64,000 nt of DNA. Source: Trachythela sp. YZ-2020. Its lineage: Eukaryota; Cnidaria; Anthozoa; Malacalcyonacea; Clavulariidae. Position numbers and translations under genes: made by a program. Below are positions 52,301 through 63,171 of the stretch, piece after piece. Every line of letters begins with the position of its first letter. Within the stretch, counting starts at the first letter, position 1. The stretch lies in assembly GCA_016169945.1 (NCBI GenBank), contig JADLSH010000231.1:2356001-2420000 (forward strand), in the 5' to 3' direction. Under the pieces are notes generated by a model, which ran no database searches, was not told the DNA's origin, and saw nothing but the letters and a program-made list of their open reading frames with translations.

Positions 52301-52502
52301 TGTAGTCTGTATACAATTAACTATGTTACTGTATATTTATTAATATTTCAAACGTTTCTGTTTTCAGGATATTGTGAGAAAGATCGAGAACAGTAAGACT
52401 GGTTCAAACGACCGACCAAGCCAAGAAGTAGCCATTGCTGACTCTGGTGACTTGCCGGTTGAGAAACCTTTTGAAGTCGCAAAGGAAGCCGTCAGGGAAT
52501 AA
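43349..52502 (+). CDS. PPIB: Cyclophilin B, copy 2, five exons
   Basis: Exons: 43349-43549, 45457-45517, 46899-46931, 51568-51752, 52368-52502. All are GT-AG and phase-consistent, 204 residues. Signal peptide [19 protein letters not shown], then the cyclophilin fold: [56 protein letters not shown]. All usual active-site residues are present (Arg, Phe, Met, Gln, Phe, Trp, His). The C-terminus ends [10 protein letters not shown], like the ER-retained tail of PPIB. The intron of copy 1 before YFD is absent here; the other four introns match. Intron 3 carries the 2.1-kb telomere-like satellite. Start chosen as the first ATG after the TATA box. It is head-to-head with copy 1, about 0.8 kb apart. 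Confidence 0.95.
43859..44051. mobile_element. TTA-flanked MITE, 193 bp
   Basis: The ends AGCCTGATTTCCATTTGGTC...and...TAAATGGAAACCAGGCT have TTA at 43856-43858 and 44052-44054. Longer arms include CGTAACTGTCGTGAAC and GTTCACGACAGTTACG. Confidence 0.85.
44297..44314. repeat. Poly-G run
   Basis: Uninterrupted G tract of about 18 bases in PPIB copy 2 intron 1. Confidence 0.9.
44650..44966. mobile_element. CAGGGATGGAT-type MITE
   Basis: The ends CAGGGATGGATCCAGCTTG and CCAGTAAATCCATCCCTGG face each other. The interior shares TTTTTGTTTGATAAATGCCC with the copy at 17043-17236. Confidence 0.7.
45085..45400. mobile_element. CAGGGATGGAT-type MITE, right end unclear
   Basis: Starts CAGGGATGGATCCAGCTAG and shares interior words (TTTTTGTTTCATAATTGCCC, GGCACCCCTCCTGCACCCCC) with 44650-44966. 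It stops shortly before PPIB copy 2 exon 2. Confidence 0.55.
46096..46230. repeat. Palindromic MITE-like hairpin
   Basis: AATTGAACTGAGTGAAGTGC pairs with the right arm ending GAAGTTCAATT. The inner arms GGTCTGAAATCAAAC and GTTTGATTTCAGACC pair perfectly. It lies in PPIB copy 2 intron 2. Confidence 0.8.
47082..47876. mobile_element. Fold-back element with strong internal palindrome
   Basis: The outer ends around ATAGTTAATAGAAATAT and ATATTTCTATTAACTAT pair. Inside, 47701-47760 and 47780-47838 form a long hairpin (GTCTGTACGGTAAAATATCA against TGATATTTTACCGTACAGAC). Outer boundaries are approximate. Confidence 0.65.
48721..50871. repeat. Telomere-like 18-bp satellite in PPIB intron 3
   Basis: About 2.15 kb of CCTAAGCCTAACCCCTAT and length variants (19-bp with CCCCTAATCCTAAG; 20-bp with CCTATAACCCC). 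A pure hexamer tract (CCTAAG)n lies at about 49261-49385. Each 18-mer is three one-base variants of the metazoan telomere hexamer CCCTAA. There is no coding role: it reads open in several frames only because the unit length is a multiple of three. Confidence 0.95.
51833..51866. repeat. (CTGTA)n microsatellite
   Basis: Seven tandem pentamers in PPIB copy 2 intron 4. Confidence 0.95.
51883..51955. repeat. Hairpin with ATGGAATACTCGA arms
   Basis: Left GTTAGTAGATGGAATACTCG pairs with right CGAGTATTCCATCTACTAAC. The same arm words occur in the element at 60996-61391. Confidence 0.85.
51972..52118. mobile_element. Inverted-repeat MITE, 147 bp
   Basis: CAATAGACTCTTTCGATAAT pairs with ATTATCGAAAGAGTCTATTG, with TTTGGCCTGGGA / TCCCAGGCCAAA further in. 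It directly abuts the preceding hairpin region. Confidence 0.85.
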
Positions 52503-52909
52503 TTTATTCAAGTTTATTATTGCATTTAGAGCGTGCGAACGACAGTGTAATTTTTGTTAGTCAATATTGAAATTAAATTCTTGAACGGATTGTGGTCAAA
52601 CTGTCTGTGCCCATTTTCTATGTCCCTTTATCTTGGGAGATATTGTGTCATTCCCGTCCGAATCGATCATGTATGAGTGACGCGGACTTTAGTATATTGC
52701 AATATGCCATTTTAGCAACCGGTCAATCTATTAATCAGCGGTAAAAGCATTCTAAGCTTTTGTTCGTAACCGTTGTAGCCGTTGCTTATCCAACAGATCA
52801 CGGACAGATTTAACGATGTTTTGTGCTACATTCATATTTTGGGTCTTTAACTTGCAAATATTTATTGTATCCAGATGCCCGTCGTTGCATGATTGTCCGT
52901 AGTTACTTA

Positions 52910-52989
52910 AGCCTGGTTCTCATTCATCGGCGACAGTCGGCGATGCTCTTACAGTGCCATTGTTTTTTATCAATGATGAGAACCAGGCT
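52910..52989. mobile_element. TTA-flanked MITE, 80 bp
   Basis: The ends AGCCTGGTTCTCATTCATCG and TGATGAGAACCAGGCT have TTA at 52907-52909 and 52990-52992. Confidence 0.85.
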
Positions 52990-53249
52990 TTAGTACGATC
53001 GAGTACGAGTGGAGTTTGTGCAGAGGCTATGCCATGGTTGCATGGATCAAGATCACTTGTGCTAGATAAAGTGCCTGCCAACATCAATGCAAAGTATTTT
53101 CCGGTCCTCTTTACGGGTTAACACTATGTCATATTTTGTGAAAGTTGGGAGATCGTAGGGCATATTGGGGTATTGGCTGGGATTTTTCTTTTTCGATCAG
53201 ACATATTTAGATAAATGCTAGTCGTATCACAGCCGCCCAAGGTCTATGT

Positions 53250-53636
53250 ATGTAGTTTAGTCGCTTAGACGCTTTCTTCTCCGCGTGGCCAATTAAGCTC
53301 ACTTTAATTAATGCTCCATTAAGAAATGGTGCATTAATTAATGGCGCTAGAAGGTACGCGGTATGAAGTTAACCGCTGAAATTCAGAACGCGGGCGAGGA
53401 AGGGGGGAAAAGGAAATGCTTTCGCGTATTTTTTCTCTTCCTTCACTCGCGCGCATATAAAAAGCCTCTTCAGAGAAGAGAGGTTTAGACGACTAAGCCA
53501 CACGCGCGCAGAGCTTCGGCTGCTGTGCGGATCAGTATACCTTGTTCATAAATTTATAAAGCGTTTTCATTTTCAAGGACAAGATAAATTCAAAAGGTTT
53601 TTACCTCGACAACAAGCTCGTGAATTTATGAATAAG
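53250..53636. repeat. Two short inverted repeats between PPIB copies 2 and 3
   Basis: At 53250-53506, GTTTAGTCGCTTAGACG faces GGTTTAGACGACTAAGCC, with an inner AATTAATGCTCCATT / GGTGCATTAATT hairpin. At 53534-53636, CCTTGTTCATAAATTTA faces TGAATTTATGAATAAGG. Confidence 0.6.
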
Positions 53637-53769
53637 GTCTATTGACAGTTTATTGGCCTTTGCACGTCTAATCCATTTGGAAGCCGACAAGGAACGTTCA
53701 AAATAGTTTGTATAATATCTGTTGTATGCTAAACATTTTAAACTTTTGTCCTCATTTTTAATATGCTAC

Positions 53770-54556
53770 CACTGACCTATACTAAATGGACTGAGCGCGC
53801 AATCTATTTTATCAGGAGCTCGGTGTCCTCACCACTGCTCACGTCATATAGGTTTTTGCTCTCATGCGTAAATTCGCTGACTTAAAATGCGTTGATAAAC
53901 GGCTCGGTTTTATATGTTTCAAACTCAAAAAATTGTTAATTTTGTGTTTTTGAGGCGAGAAATTGCTGCGAAATCATGATCTTTATGAAATTGGCGGGCT
54001 GTCAAGTATGTTTTCAATTCTCAACTAAAGCCGTATACATGTTTTGAAAAAAATCTCAAATAGCCGTAGAAAACTCCACAAAAACAGTCTTTTACTCAGT
54101 ATAATATCAGGAAAGATTGTCGGCAAAAAATTTTCATTTCAACAGAAGGTTAATACTTAATAACACGACAAATTTTATGGAAAAACTATTGCATAAATAC
54201 CAGCAATCATCGATGACATACCGAAGCCATAATTTTATTTAAAATTAAAATGTTTGTTTTCAAACTTGCAACAGGAAAATATACTCCTATTTTGGAAAAG
54301 GTTGTTCTCAACTCGAAGGTAGTAAATATTTACCAAAAACAGCAAAGTTTGCAAAAAACAACAACACAGAATTGAAAAAGAATTAAAAACAAACCTCGTT
54401 AAATTTCAAAAACACAAATTCGCCCGCGAGCACAAATAACATTAGGAAAATATCGGTATGCGGTAATTTTCATCGATGCGAGGACCTATATGACGTCAGC
54501 AACGGTGAGGACACTTTTTGACCTCGAGCACTCAGTCCATTTAGTATAGGTCAGTG
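53770..54556. mobile_element. 787-bp element with CACTGACC termini
   Basis: CACTGACCTATACTAAATGG at the left is matched by CCATTTAGTATAGGTCAGTG at the right. The repeat extends with mismatches (GGACTGAG / CTCAGTCC, CCTATATGACGT). The CACTG start would fit a CACTA-like origin, but no clear 2-3 bp TSD was confirmed. It ends about 140 bp before the PPIB copy 3 start. Confidence 0.75.
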
Positions 54557-54693
54557 TATGCATAGTTAATATAGGGGATGCTACCTGTTACTGTAGTACA
54601 TTCATTCATTGTTTTATAGCCTGGTACCAGAGCCCGTGATATATTGTTGTAAATAAACTCAGCAATATAACTCAAGTAACCAAATGATTGAAA

Positions 54694-57600
54694 ATGACAA
54701 AATTGTTTTACCTAAAATTCTACATCTTCGTTTCAACATGTTACCTAAGTCCAGCTGAAGGTCAAGGAGCTCATGCGACATTGGTAACAAGGAAAATATT
54801 TTTTGATATCTCGATAGGAAATAGACCTGCAGGTCGGATGATATTTGGATTGTTTGGAAATACAGCTCCAAAAACTGTCACAAATTTTGTTTCCTTGAGC
54901 GACCATGAGGTAAGATGATTAAATGGTCTAAATAACTATTGCATTAAAGCCTGGTTTTCATGATTTGGCCGTGGTTATCGCGCCCATCCAACTTCAAGTT
55001 GATCTTTATAATAAAGATTCGCTGGTTCGATTATCTCTACAATCATCAGACTTTAAATATTTGCATATAGCACAGAAAACACAAGATAGATCCAGAATAT
55101 TTCACATCGGCGACAGTGACTTGGTCACAACATCCACGGGCAAATGGACTGGCCAGGTTTAAAGTACAGTTGCCTATTCGGCTTGTCAGCTTGTGCAGTT
55201 ACGCGAGAACATTACGTCATCTATATAACTGGCAATTTGGGGGCAAATCGTGGATTTCACGAAGTGCCGTTTTCGTTTATATCTTGCGAAATACCGAGAG
55301 TTATAAGATAATCTGTACCTCTCTAGAATCCTTGAACAACGATGATTTATCATATCGAGAACTCGAGTTATTCGGGAAAGTTGGCGTACGTATTGATGTC
55401 AAAAATTGTCAGCCATGTTGAATTTCATTTTAATTAGTTTGAATTTATCCAATGAAAATGGTGGAATTTGCCACCCAAAAAACCGGAAGCCACACAATTT
55501 CGAGTTGTGACGTCACTTGCACAAGCCGAATACTGTTCTTGTCCTTGTATTATTGGAGACCTTACGATGTAGGACGGTAACGTGACGACGACGGCTATTA
55601 GTACAATGAAATTTGTAACGTATGTATTATTGTATTACGTTGAGGTGTAGGAACGTGTGTAAGAACAGTTAAAATGCAAACGTGTGAAAATAAAAATGAT
55701 CGACACAACTGCACAATAAGTTTCCATATATATACTTTTCTGTGCATTTTCTTTATTTATCACAAGCCAGGACTATATTCGAAAGGCAATGAAAATGGTT
55801 AAGGAAGTGGCATTAGAGAAACCTACTCTATGAACCTATATAGTATACGGAGTAACAAACCCGTTGACTCCTTTTTAAAACGGCATACTACACAGTCAAA
55901 CTATCTACATTCAACCACATAAACCAATCATGTTTTCGCGCGCTTTTTGTGACAAACATTCCACGTTTTCGTTGGCCCATTTCTCTTCTTCAGCTGATAT
56001 GTGTCACACTCTGACGTGCACATTAAGCCTTGATAGGTTTTACAATCCTGACTTTTTATCTGACAAACCTTGAAACCTTATATCTAAGAAGATATAGACG
56101 TGCAGGTCTGACTACCAAATGGTTCCCTAGCAAAGGCAGTATTGTTACACCAAGATACGAATTGTTAAGTAAGACAAGTGCCTGTGCTATATAAATAAGG
56201 AGTGGAAGAGCGTAATATGTGATGGTATCTCGAAGATGGCGTTGTCCTTCGTCTGGAAGTTAGTAGCGTGGGTTGGGATTGTAATTGCGTTTGCTTTTTA
56301 TTGTGCAACTACATATAAGGGTGAAAAGAAATATGTGTAAAGCTGATCCAGCTTGAACAATGCACCAATTCCCTGATAACTTTGATCATGTCCAAAAATT
56401 AAGCTCCGATGGATGTAAGTCTGTCTTTCGATTTTGTTTTAGTTTGGCTATGGGTACAAAGGATCAATAATTCACAGATCTGTTAAAAACTTTATGATCC
56501 AAGGTATGTTAACTGACGCTGAGAAAATCCAAACAAGTCATACAGTATTTCGTAGGAAAACCCTGGTTTCGTTAGCAACATGACATGAAACGTAACTTGC
56601 TCCTTTAAAAAATATAAAAAAGATGCAGTTCTGTCAACACGAAATCTATAATTCTGCCTAATGGTGTCAGCCTTTTGAAAATTTAAGTCCATGAAATGCC
56701 ATTTCCTGCATTTATGTTAAGATTTTATAAAATTCTGAACAATCGCAAAACGTCCTGTAAAATACTCCAAGAAAATAACTGTAGTGGACATGTCCAACCC
56801 GTGGCGACGCCACTGTAATATGCTGCAGAATGCTGCAGTGGTTTTGACTGGAATTACCTACAATAAAGGCAAAAATTTATTCGGACACACAGTCATGTGA
56901 TTTTGCAAAAAAGTATAAAGTTTTGATAAATCTTATTCTTGGATCCACATCCCCCACTCCTCCAATGTTGGTTCTCATTATGATGTACACATATTATTTG
57001 ATGAGAAATAGCATTCAACATTGGTTTGGGGAAGGGAGGGGAGTTATGAAAGATGTCCAAATGATATTGGCCTAGATTGTAGTAAAACCACTTCGACGTT
57101 TTGACCTTATTTTGACCAGTGACATTCAGAAGAAGAGCCCTCGTTTCAAACTTTGAAGTGTTTTTGGTCCTTTTCAGTTATGCCCGATCCGAACCTGAAT
57201 CGCAACCTATTCCTACATATCTATACTTCTTGGTAATCTCAATACTACAATCGATAAACATCTCAGTCTATTATTTTAGGTGGAGATTTTACAAAGGGCG
57301 ATGGAACAGGAGGTATTGATGTTCAATCATGATAAATAGAAATTACGTCATTCTCGTGGAATTCGTACGATTATTTTTAAGCCATTGACAAACCTGAAAA
57401 CATTGTTGCAGAAACCATCGAACAGAATTTGCTTTCCACGAAACAAAATTGTTTTCCAATATTAAAATTCAGAAACATATTTTGTTTCCCAAACCAAGTG
57501 TAGTTTTTACTTTCACAATAATGATTCTTGGCTTGCTCGGGGACAGGGGTATATATATTTAGATATTTACGAGTCGCGACGCCATAACGTTTTTACTCAT

Positions 57601-59160
57601 GTTTATCATGATGTCAAACGTTCGCTATTATTTTTCATATCGCACGTATGATGTCAAATCACGTGATATGATGCTACAATTCGATATTTGGCAACGATTG
57701 AGTACTACTTGATATGAAGTTTTCACCGTTCGCTGTTGATTAATAAGCCAATTTTAGATTAAACTATATATAACGCATAACCAGGATGCAGAGATCGCAC
57801 TTAGTGGCATAATTTGTGACGTCAATGGATTCAAATCGTCGAATCATGACGTCAATGTGACGTCTGATTCAAAATTGCGTTTGCCAAAAAGGCAAAATAT
57901 TCATGATTGACACCGAGTGTAGCCGAAAGAGTCTGGGTGTCTACCAGATTGGTCTGACTGTGACGTACAAATGTTCAATGTGCAGTTTCATAAAAAAATC
58001 GATATTTGGCCCTGAACTTAACTCATTTAAATCGAAAAATCTTTGGTCATCCTCACTTTCTATTTATTGAGCACTTTCGTTTCGTAAAAATTGTTGTATT
58101 AATGAGTTCTAGAAGATTTTTAAGATTAAATAATTATCAATGTTTCGTGCTCTTACTTTGGCTTATTTTTGTTGGTCTTTGATTTGTTATAACATTTATA
58201 TTCCCCCCGTAGAATATACACCATGATATTTTCTCATCACTCATTTTTACGAAAGAACGTGCACTTTTGAAAACGTTTGGGAGGGGGACATGTGCGCAGC
58301 AAGTAGACCCCATGGGAACGTCCCTGCTTCAGGCAGCACTTTTCTTGCGATAATTACTCCTAGCTCTGATATTAAAAGTTCTGAAATCACTACATTATGC
58401 GTCTTCTTATTTTCAGGTAAAAGTATTTATGGCAAATATTTTGCGGACGAAAATTTCATCATTAAACATTACGGAAGTGGTTGGTTATGTATGGCAAATG
58501 CCGGCAAAGATACTAACAATTCACAGTTCTATATCACTCTGGCAAGAACTGCTTGGCTTGATGGTCATCATACCTGCTTTGGAAAAGTTCTTAAAGGAAT
58601 GGTATGTTTGATGAATTTTTTCGTATTTTATCAGATAACTGGTTTAAATTACATCTAGAAGCTCTTTATTTGAATATACTAAATATATAGAGGGGAGGTG
58701 GGAATCACCAAACCATAGTCAACAACATAGTCACAACAACTGACAACATAGTTATTTCAACAGTACGGCTGAGTCATTCCACTAACATAATTATGATGAA
58801 ATAGGATGTTTGCTTCATTCGATTCGTTCCAAAACATTCACTGTCTTCCTCTTGGACAAGTTTGCATAACATGAACAAAAAGATAGAATTAATTGACTAT
58901 GACTAAGCCTCCTGAATTTCTGACAAAATCTTCCAAGTTTTGGACTACCCCCTCATTAACACTCAAAATAGACTGTTTTTTGCCTGCTTAGGCGGTCAGC
59001 TTACAGTAAACGATATCTTCTCTGATTGTAGGAAATTGTGAGGAAGATTGAAGCAATACCAACAGACAATCAAAGCCGACCAAAATTTCCTGTGAAAATT
59101 GTTAATTCAGGAATTCTTGCACTAGGCAGGCCATTTGAGGTTCCAATGACGAATGTTTAG
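54694..59160 (+). CDS. Diverged cyclophilin B paralogue, copy 3, five exons
   Basis: Exons: 54694-54909, 56443-56503, 57280-57312, 58417-58601, 59032-59160. All are GT-AG with the same phases and internal exon lengths as copy 2, 207 residues. N-terminal signal peptide [20 protein letters not shown]. Core: [58 protein letters not shown]. Catalytic Arg, Phe, Met, Gln, Trp and His are kept, but the usual Phe in QFF is Tyr (QFY), and FHRV is IHRS. The C-terminus ends FEVPMTNV without the AKE-type tail. Probably an ER or secreted isomerase under relaxed or altered selection. AATAAA lies at 59314. No ERSE-like site is seen upstream. Confidence 0.93.
55000..56442. other. PPIB copy 3 intron 1
   Basis: A one-sided AAAGCCTGGTTTTCATGAT motif at 54948 resembles the TTA-MITE ends. 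TATTCGGCTTGT near 55176 and ACAAGCCGAATA near 55524 form a possible inverted-repeat element. No coding exon is seen. Confidence 0.4.
57313..58416. other. PPIB copy 3 intron 3
   Basis: AT-rich, with dispersed TGACGTCAAT words near 57820-57870. No exon or complete transposon was recognised. Confidence 0.4.
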
Positions 59161-59206
59161 AAGCGGAGCATAATTATATTTGTATATAGGAACAGTAAAA
59201 GCCATG

Positions 59207-59278
59207 CATGGCCAGAAGCCATCGCGCGCTCTTCATGGCCAGAAGCCATTGCGCGCTCTTCATGACCGGAAGCTCTTC
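59207..59278. repeat. 27-bp tandem repeat
   Basis: Two full copies of CATGGCCAGAAGCCATYGCG plus CGCTCTT and a partial third lie just after the PPIB copy 3 stop, so probably in its 3' UTR. Confidence 0.85.
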
Positions 59279-59868
59279 TCGTCTTCTGCCTGCCGTATTA
59301 TTACGCAATGCAAAATAAAGGCACCGTCTCGGTGACTGGACTTATATTAATGACCTTTGTTAGAATATACGATGATCTGATCGATTTAACTACGCATGCA
59401 TTTCAAACTAAATATATATGCAAAAACAATTTTATGATTCAAAGATTATACAAATTAAAGTACATGCAAGTTCAACTGAATACAGCAAAACACAAACTAC
59501 AAAATGAAATCATTCTATGATCATTCTATTCATAATAAGTATAGTTTAATTATTAATAGTTGTTTGTTCTTTCTTAACTTTTGCCATTCGAATTCCTATG
59601 CACAAAATAGAAAGCGTATTAAATATGATTATAATAGACCAGTAATATGAATAGCTTGAAGAAAAAAGTAAATAATTTCTAGGTAACACATAGTCAACAT
59701 TGCGTATCTCAATGATGTGTAAGGACGTGTGGTAGTATTGTCTATTGACCTAAAACAACAATCTTGATTACCATGTTTATGTTCTTGCTTCCACCTGCGC
59801 CCATTCAAATAATTAGCTTTTACCTACACTTTAACTAGGAGTCTGCAGTCTAAACATGCAGTAGACTG

Positions 59869-60956
59869 TAGTGTTGTTTTAGTATGGTGATTTTAATTTA
59901 GTTTTAGTTTTAGTTTAGTTTTAGTTTGCAACAGGAATTTCATTTTAGTTCTATAGACTTCTAGTTTAGTTAATCTATAAACATGCAGTAGACTGTAGTG
60001 TTGTTTTAGTATGATGATTTGAATTTAGTTTTAGTTTAGTTTTAGTTTGCAACAGGAATTTCATTTTAGTTCTAGTTTAGTTCTAGTTTCGAACAGGAAA
60101 TTCATTTTAGTTTTGGTTTAGTTCTATAAACATGCAGTAGACTGTAGTGTTGTTTCAGTATGGTCATTTGAATTTAGTCAGTTTAGTTCTATAAACATGC
60201 AGTAGACTGTAGTGTTGTTTCAGTATGGTCATTTGAATTTAGTTTTAGTTTAGTTCTATAAACATGCAGTAGACTGTAGTGTTGTTTTAGTATGATGATT
60301 TGAATTTAGTTTTAGTTTGCAACAGGAATTTCATTTTAGTTCTAGTTTAGTTCTAGTTTCAAACAGGAAATTCATTTTAGTTTTAGTGTAGTTCTAGTTT
60401 GAAAGAGAAATTTCATTTTAGTTTTAGAATTTAGTTCCAGTGAACTGTGTTTTGTTTTGTTTTGGTTAAGTTCTAGTTTAAATATAAGCCAACAACTAAG
60501 TAGTATTAGTTTTCTATGGTTCAAATCCAGTATGTATTGTACACAAATGCTCGTGTGAGGGAAAGGCATAAATTTTTTTATACCAGTTGAGATTCAAAAC
60601 TCCTAAATTGGAACTTTGGGAAGCGACGGCAACAGTTTACGATTGTGCACGAATATTTCCGAAGTACGTCATCTCGAAAATTTCAATACATAAGAAATAA
60701 TCTGTTGACTAAATTCGAGTTTTAGTCCCAGTTATAAATATTTAGTTTCTGTTTCGTTTTAGTTCTCAGCAAAATAATTTTAGTCTTGTTTAGTTTCAGT
60801 TGTTGATGTTGATTTTGCTTTAGTTCAAGTTTTGTCTTAGTATATTTATCTCTAAAATTGCGTTAGTTCTATTTTTTTATTTTTAGTTGACTAATTCATT
60901 TAGGCATGACTAAAATAGGGTTTTAGTTTTAGTTCTAGTTGACTAAAACAACACTA
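59869..60956. mobile_element. hAT-type MITE with amplified left end, 1.1 kb
   Basis: The ends TAGTGTTGTTTTAGT and ACTAAAACAACACTA have a perfect 8-bp TSD GTAGACTG (59861-59868, 60957-60964). The interior is TTTAGTTTTAGT-rich. The block AAACATGCAGTAGACTGTAG, which includes host flank plus TSD plus left tip, is repeated at about 59983, 60129, 60193 and 60260. Confidence 0.88.
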
Positions 60957-60995
60957 GTAGACTGTAGACATACGAAAGGCAACATTAACTGAAGG

Positions 60996-61391
60996 ACTAA
61001 TAGTAGAAGGTGTTTTGTAAATGGAATACTCGAGCCAAAATTTATATACATTTTAGACCTAACCAGGAGCGCTGCCGAGTTGCGAAAAATGCAACTTTAG
61101 GCTACTTGCAGGAATCGAACCTGCGGCCCTGCGATTCCGGTGCAGCGCTCTAACCAACTGAGCTGCAGAGTCCAGTTGCTGAGCATTTTAACCGCAAATT
61201 CGTGTATATATAGTGGAGTGATGCCAGTAGAACGTATGGGTAAATATCAAGATTTTTTGGGCATCTCGTTCGACAAAACTAATGGTAGAAGGTGTTTTGT
61301 ACGTGGATGGAATACTCGAATTTACTCGAATTTACACGGATTTACTCGTTCGAGTATTCCATCTACAAAACACCTTCTACCTACTATTAGT
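60996..61391. mobile_element. Inverted-repeat element containing a tRNA-like sequence
   Basis: ACTAATAGTAGAAGGTGTTT at the left faces AAACACCTTCTACCTACTAT at the right; the ATGGAATACTCGA motif also faces its complement. A Pol III-type tRNA-like segment lies inside on the minus strand. Confidence 0.7.
61100..61173 (-). ncRNA. tRNA-like sequence, probable SINE head or tRNA pseudogene
   Basis: The minus strand has a good A box (GCAGCTCAGTTGGTTAGAGC) and an exact B box (GGTTCGATTCC) with a pairing T arm. The acceptor stem pairs at only about four of seven positions, and the anticodon loop is irregular (position 33 would be C, not U). It is therefore unlikely to be a working tRNA. It may supply a Pol III promoter. 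Confidence 0.6.
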
Positions 61392-62172
61392 TCTATCGAA
61401 CGAGATGCCCAAAAAATCTTGATATTAACTGGAGGAGCTTAAAAATTGTTATTTGATCCGTTTACAGGAAAACTTGGGCAAGTATACTCCTCAGTCGTTC
61501 GTTGGCATGGAATTGGTTTTCGTACTTGAAAATGACGCATGGAATAGCATGGACTAATCGAAATGTTATTATATAAAATTAATATCCCTGTCATTTGTTT
61601 CAAAATTCACATTCGCTTTCGTTGCTTATATTTTTGTTATTATATAATTTTGGTCAATTCGCGTTTACATGATTTTGGGAACCTATTTCACGTATGCCTG
61701 ATATTTTGTCTCGACAGACAGTTGGGTCACGTTTACAAACAGATTGAACGCTTTGAACTCGATTGGGGACAGGCTTACATGAAGTATAACGTACAGGTAC
61801 AGGTACAGGTACAGGCGGACTGGTATCTTATCGCATTGAAAAAGCTGGCATTGTCCATCCTTACAGGATAGGGTATTCTCGTGCTTCGTATCGAGCTAAT
61901 TATATTACTCGTTCTTCGTTTCGTCAACCTTTTATTAAACGTGTTTCGAACTTTCGATCTCGCTATATATGGCGTGCATCGTGTTTGTGGTCTATTTATT
62001 ATACGTCTTCCGTTTTCAACAAAATTTTAAGCATGTTATTTACAGTTACTGGACTTATTTGACGAAGTATTCGACTTTTGTCAATCTGATTATTGTGAGT
62101 GAAACTAATGAGGGTCAACAAGGGATATCATGGACCAATATCTACCGTTATCTAGTGTCATCTTCCGTCTTA
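61392..62172. other. No gene recognised; (GTACAG)n at 61791-61815
   Basis: AT-rich sequence with a short GTACAG hexamer microsatellite and short open frames of no recognisable family. Confidence 0.4.
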
Positions 62173-62375
62173 GGCTCCAGTTACACGATACCGGATTCGC
62201 TTGTCACAACATCAACTTATGCCGTTCAGGAGTATTATTGGCCTACAAAACTTTCCCCATCACGTTTCATTTTATTTTGTCATATCCCAACTTGAAATGT
62301 TGCGTCTTGAAGGAATCTTGAAACCGTTAAATTCGATGTCCTGACAAGTGAATTCGGTATCGTGTAACTGGGGCC
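62173..62375. mobile_element. TTA-flanked MITE, 203 bp
   Basis: The ends GGCTCCAGTTACACGATACC and GGTATCGTGTAACTGGGGCC have TTA at 62170-62172 and 62376-62378. The right TTA is also the left TTA of the next element. Confidence 0.8.
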
Positions 62376-62378
62376 TTA

Positions 62379-62508
62379 AGGCTAGTTCTCATATGTCGCA
62401 AGAATCGGCGATGTCCATTGTCGGTGGTCATTGGTGCGTAAAAAACTTTGTCTGTCGGCAGAGAATACAATAGATCGCCGACCATCGGCGGCATATGAGA
62501 CCTAGCCT
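62379..62508. mobile_element. TTA-flanked MITE, 130 bp
   Basis: The ends AGGCTAGTTCTCATATG and CATATGAGACCTAGCCT have TTA at 62376-62378 and 62509-62511. Inner GAATCGGCGATG-type words pair with CGCCGACCATCGG. Confidence 0.85.
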
Positions 62509-62940
62509 TTAGTGTCGTTTTTCATGCTTCAGGATTAGTACACTCCCCCCCTCCAAATTACCCCCCTCTTACAGTAAGGACGGACTGACCCGACCAACAG
62601 TGTGACCGTGGTGTACTATGGGAGTATTCAACAGATGCTTATCAGCATTTTACAGCAATAGCAGCAATTATCATAATTTCAAATTACAATAAACGAATAA
62701 GGTTAGCGTTATTCCCGAGTTTTAAACTTTATCGACTTTTTGAATGACAATTAAATAGAAAAGAGGACGAAATTATGAATAATGCCTTGTTTGTCGCTGG
62801 GATACGATCATTTAATCTTTTATAGCGTGATTCAAATTACATTCAACCACTTTTAAAGTTTTAATACTGCACCTGTTTGAAACTTGTGAATGTACAATAT
62901 AAATTAGAATTTCAAATAATAGTGGGGAAATATAATTAAT

Positions 62941-63171
62941 ATGACGTATTGTACTATTCTTCGACAAGTTCGGGGATATTTCTATTTGAATATGCGTGAT
63001 TACATAAACTCTCGTTGTCCGATTATGCGACAAGCCATTGTCCAAAGCGCGTTTGGGTCTTTGGGAGCACATTTGAAACAAACCAAATCTGTAGTTAACA
63101 ACTACTTTGGATTGGCCGGGGATAAGGAATCGAGTAATTTGATACGAAGAGAGATCTGGTATATTTTATGA
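62941..63171 (+). CDS. Small ORF just upstream of the receptor gene (possible uORF)
   Basis: A 76-residue frame (MTYCTILRQVRGYFYLNMRD...) stops 6 bp before the ATG at 63178. It has no recognisable domain. If both lie on one transcript it would be an upstream ORF limiting translation of the receptor. Otherwise it may be chance. Confidence 0.25.
   Translation: MTYCTILRQVRGYFYLNMRDYINSRCPIMRQAIVQSAFGSLGAHLKQTKSVVNNYFGLAGDKESSNLIRREIWYIL

Noticed and set aside
61100..61173. Functional tRNA gene
   Set aside because: Only about four of seven acceptor pairs form, and the anticodon loop lacks U33.
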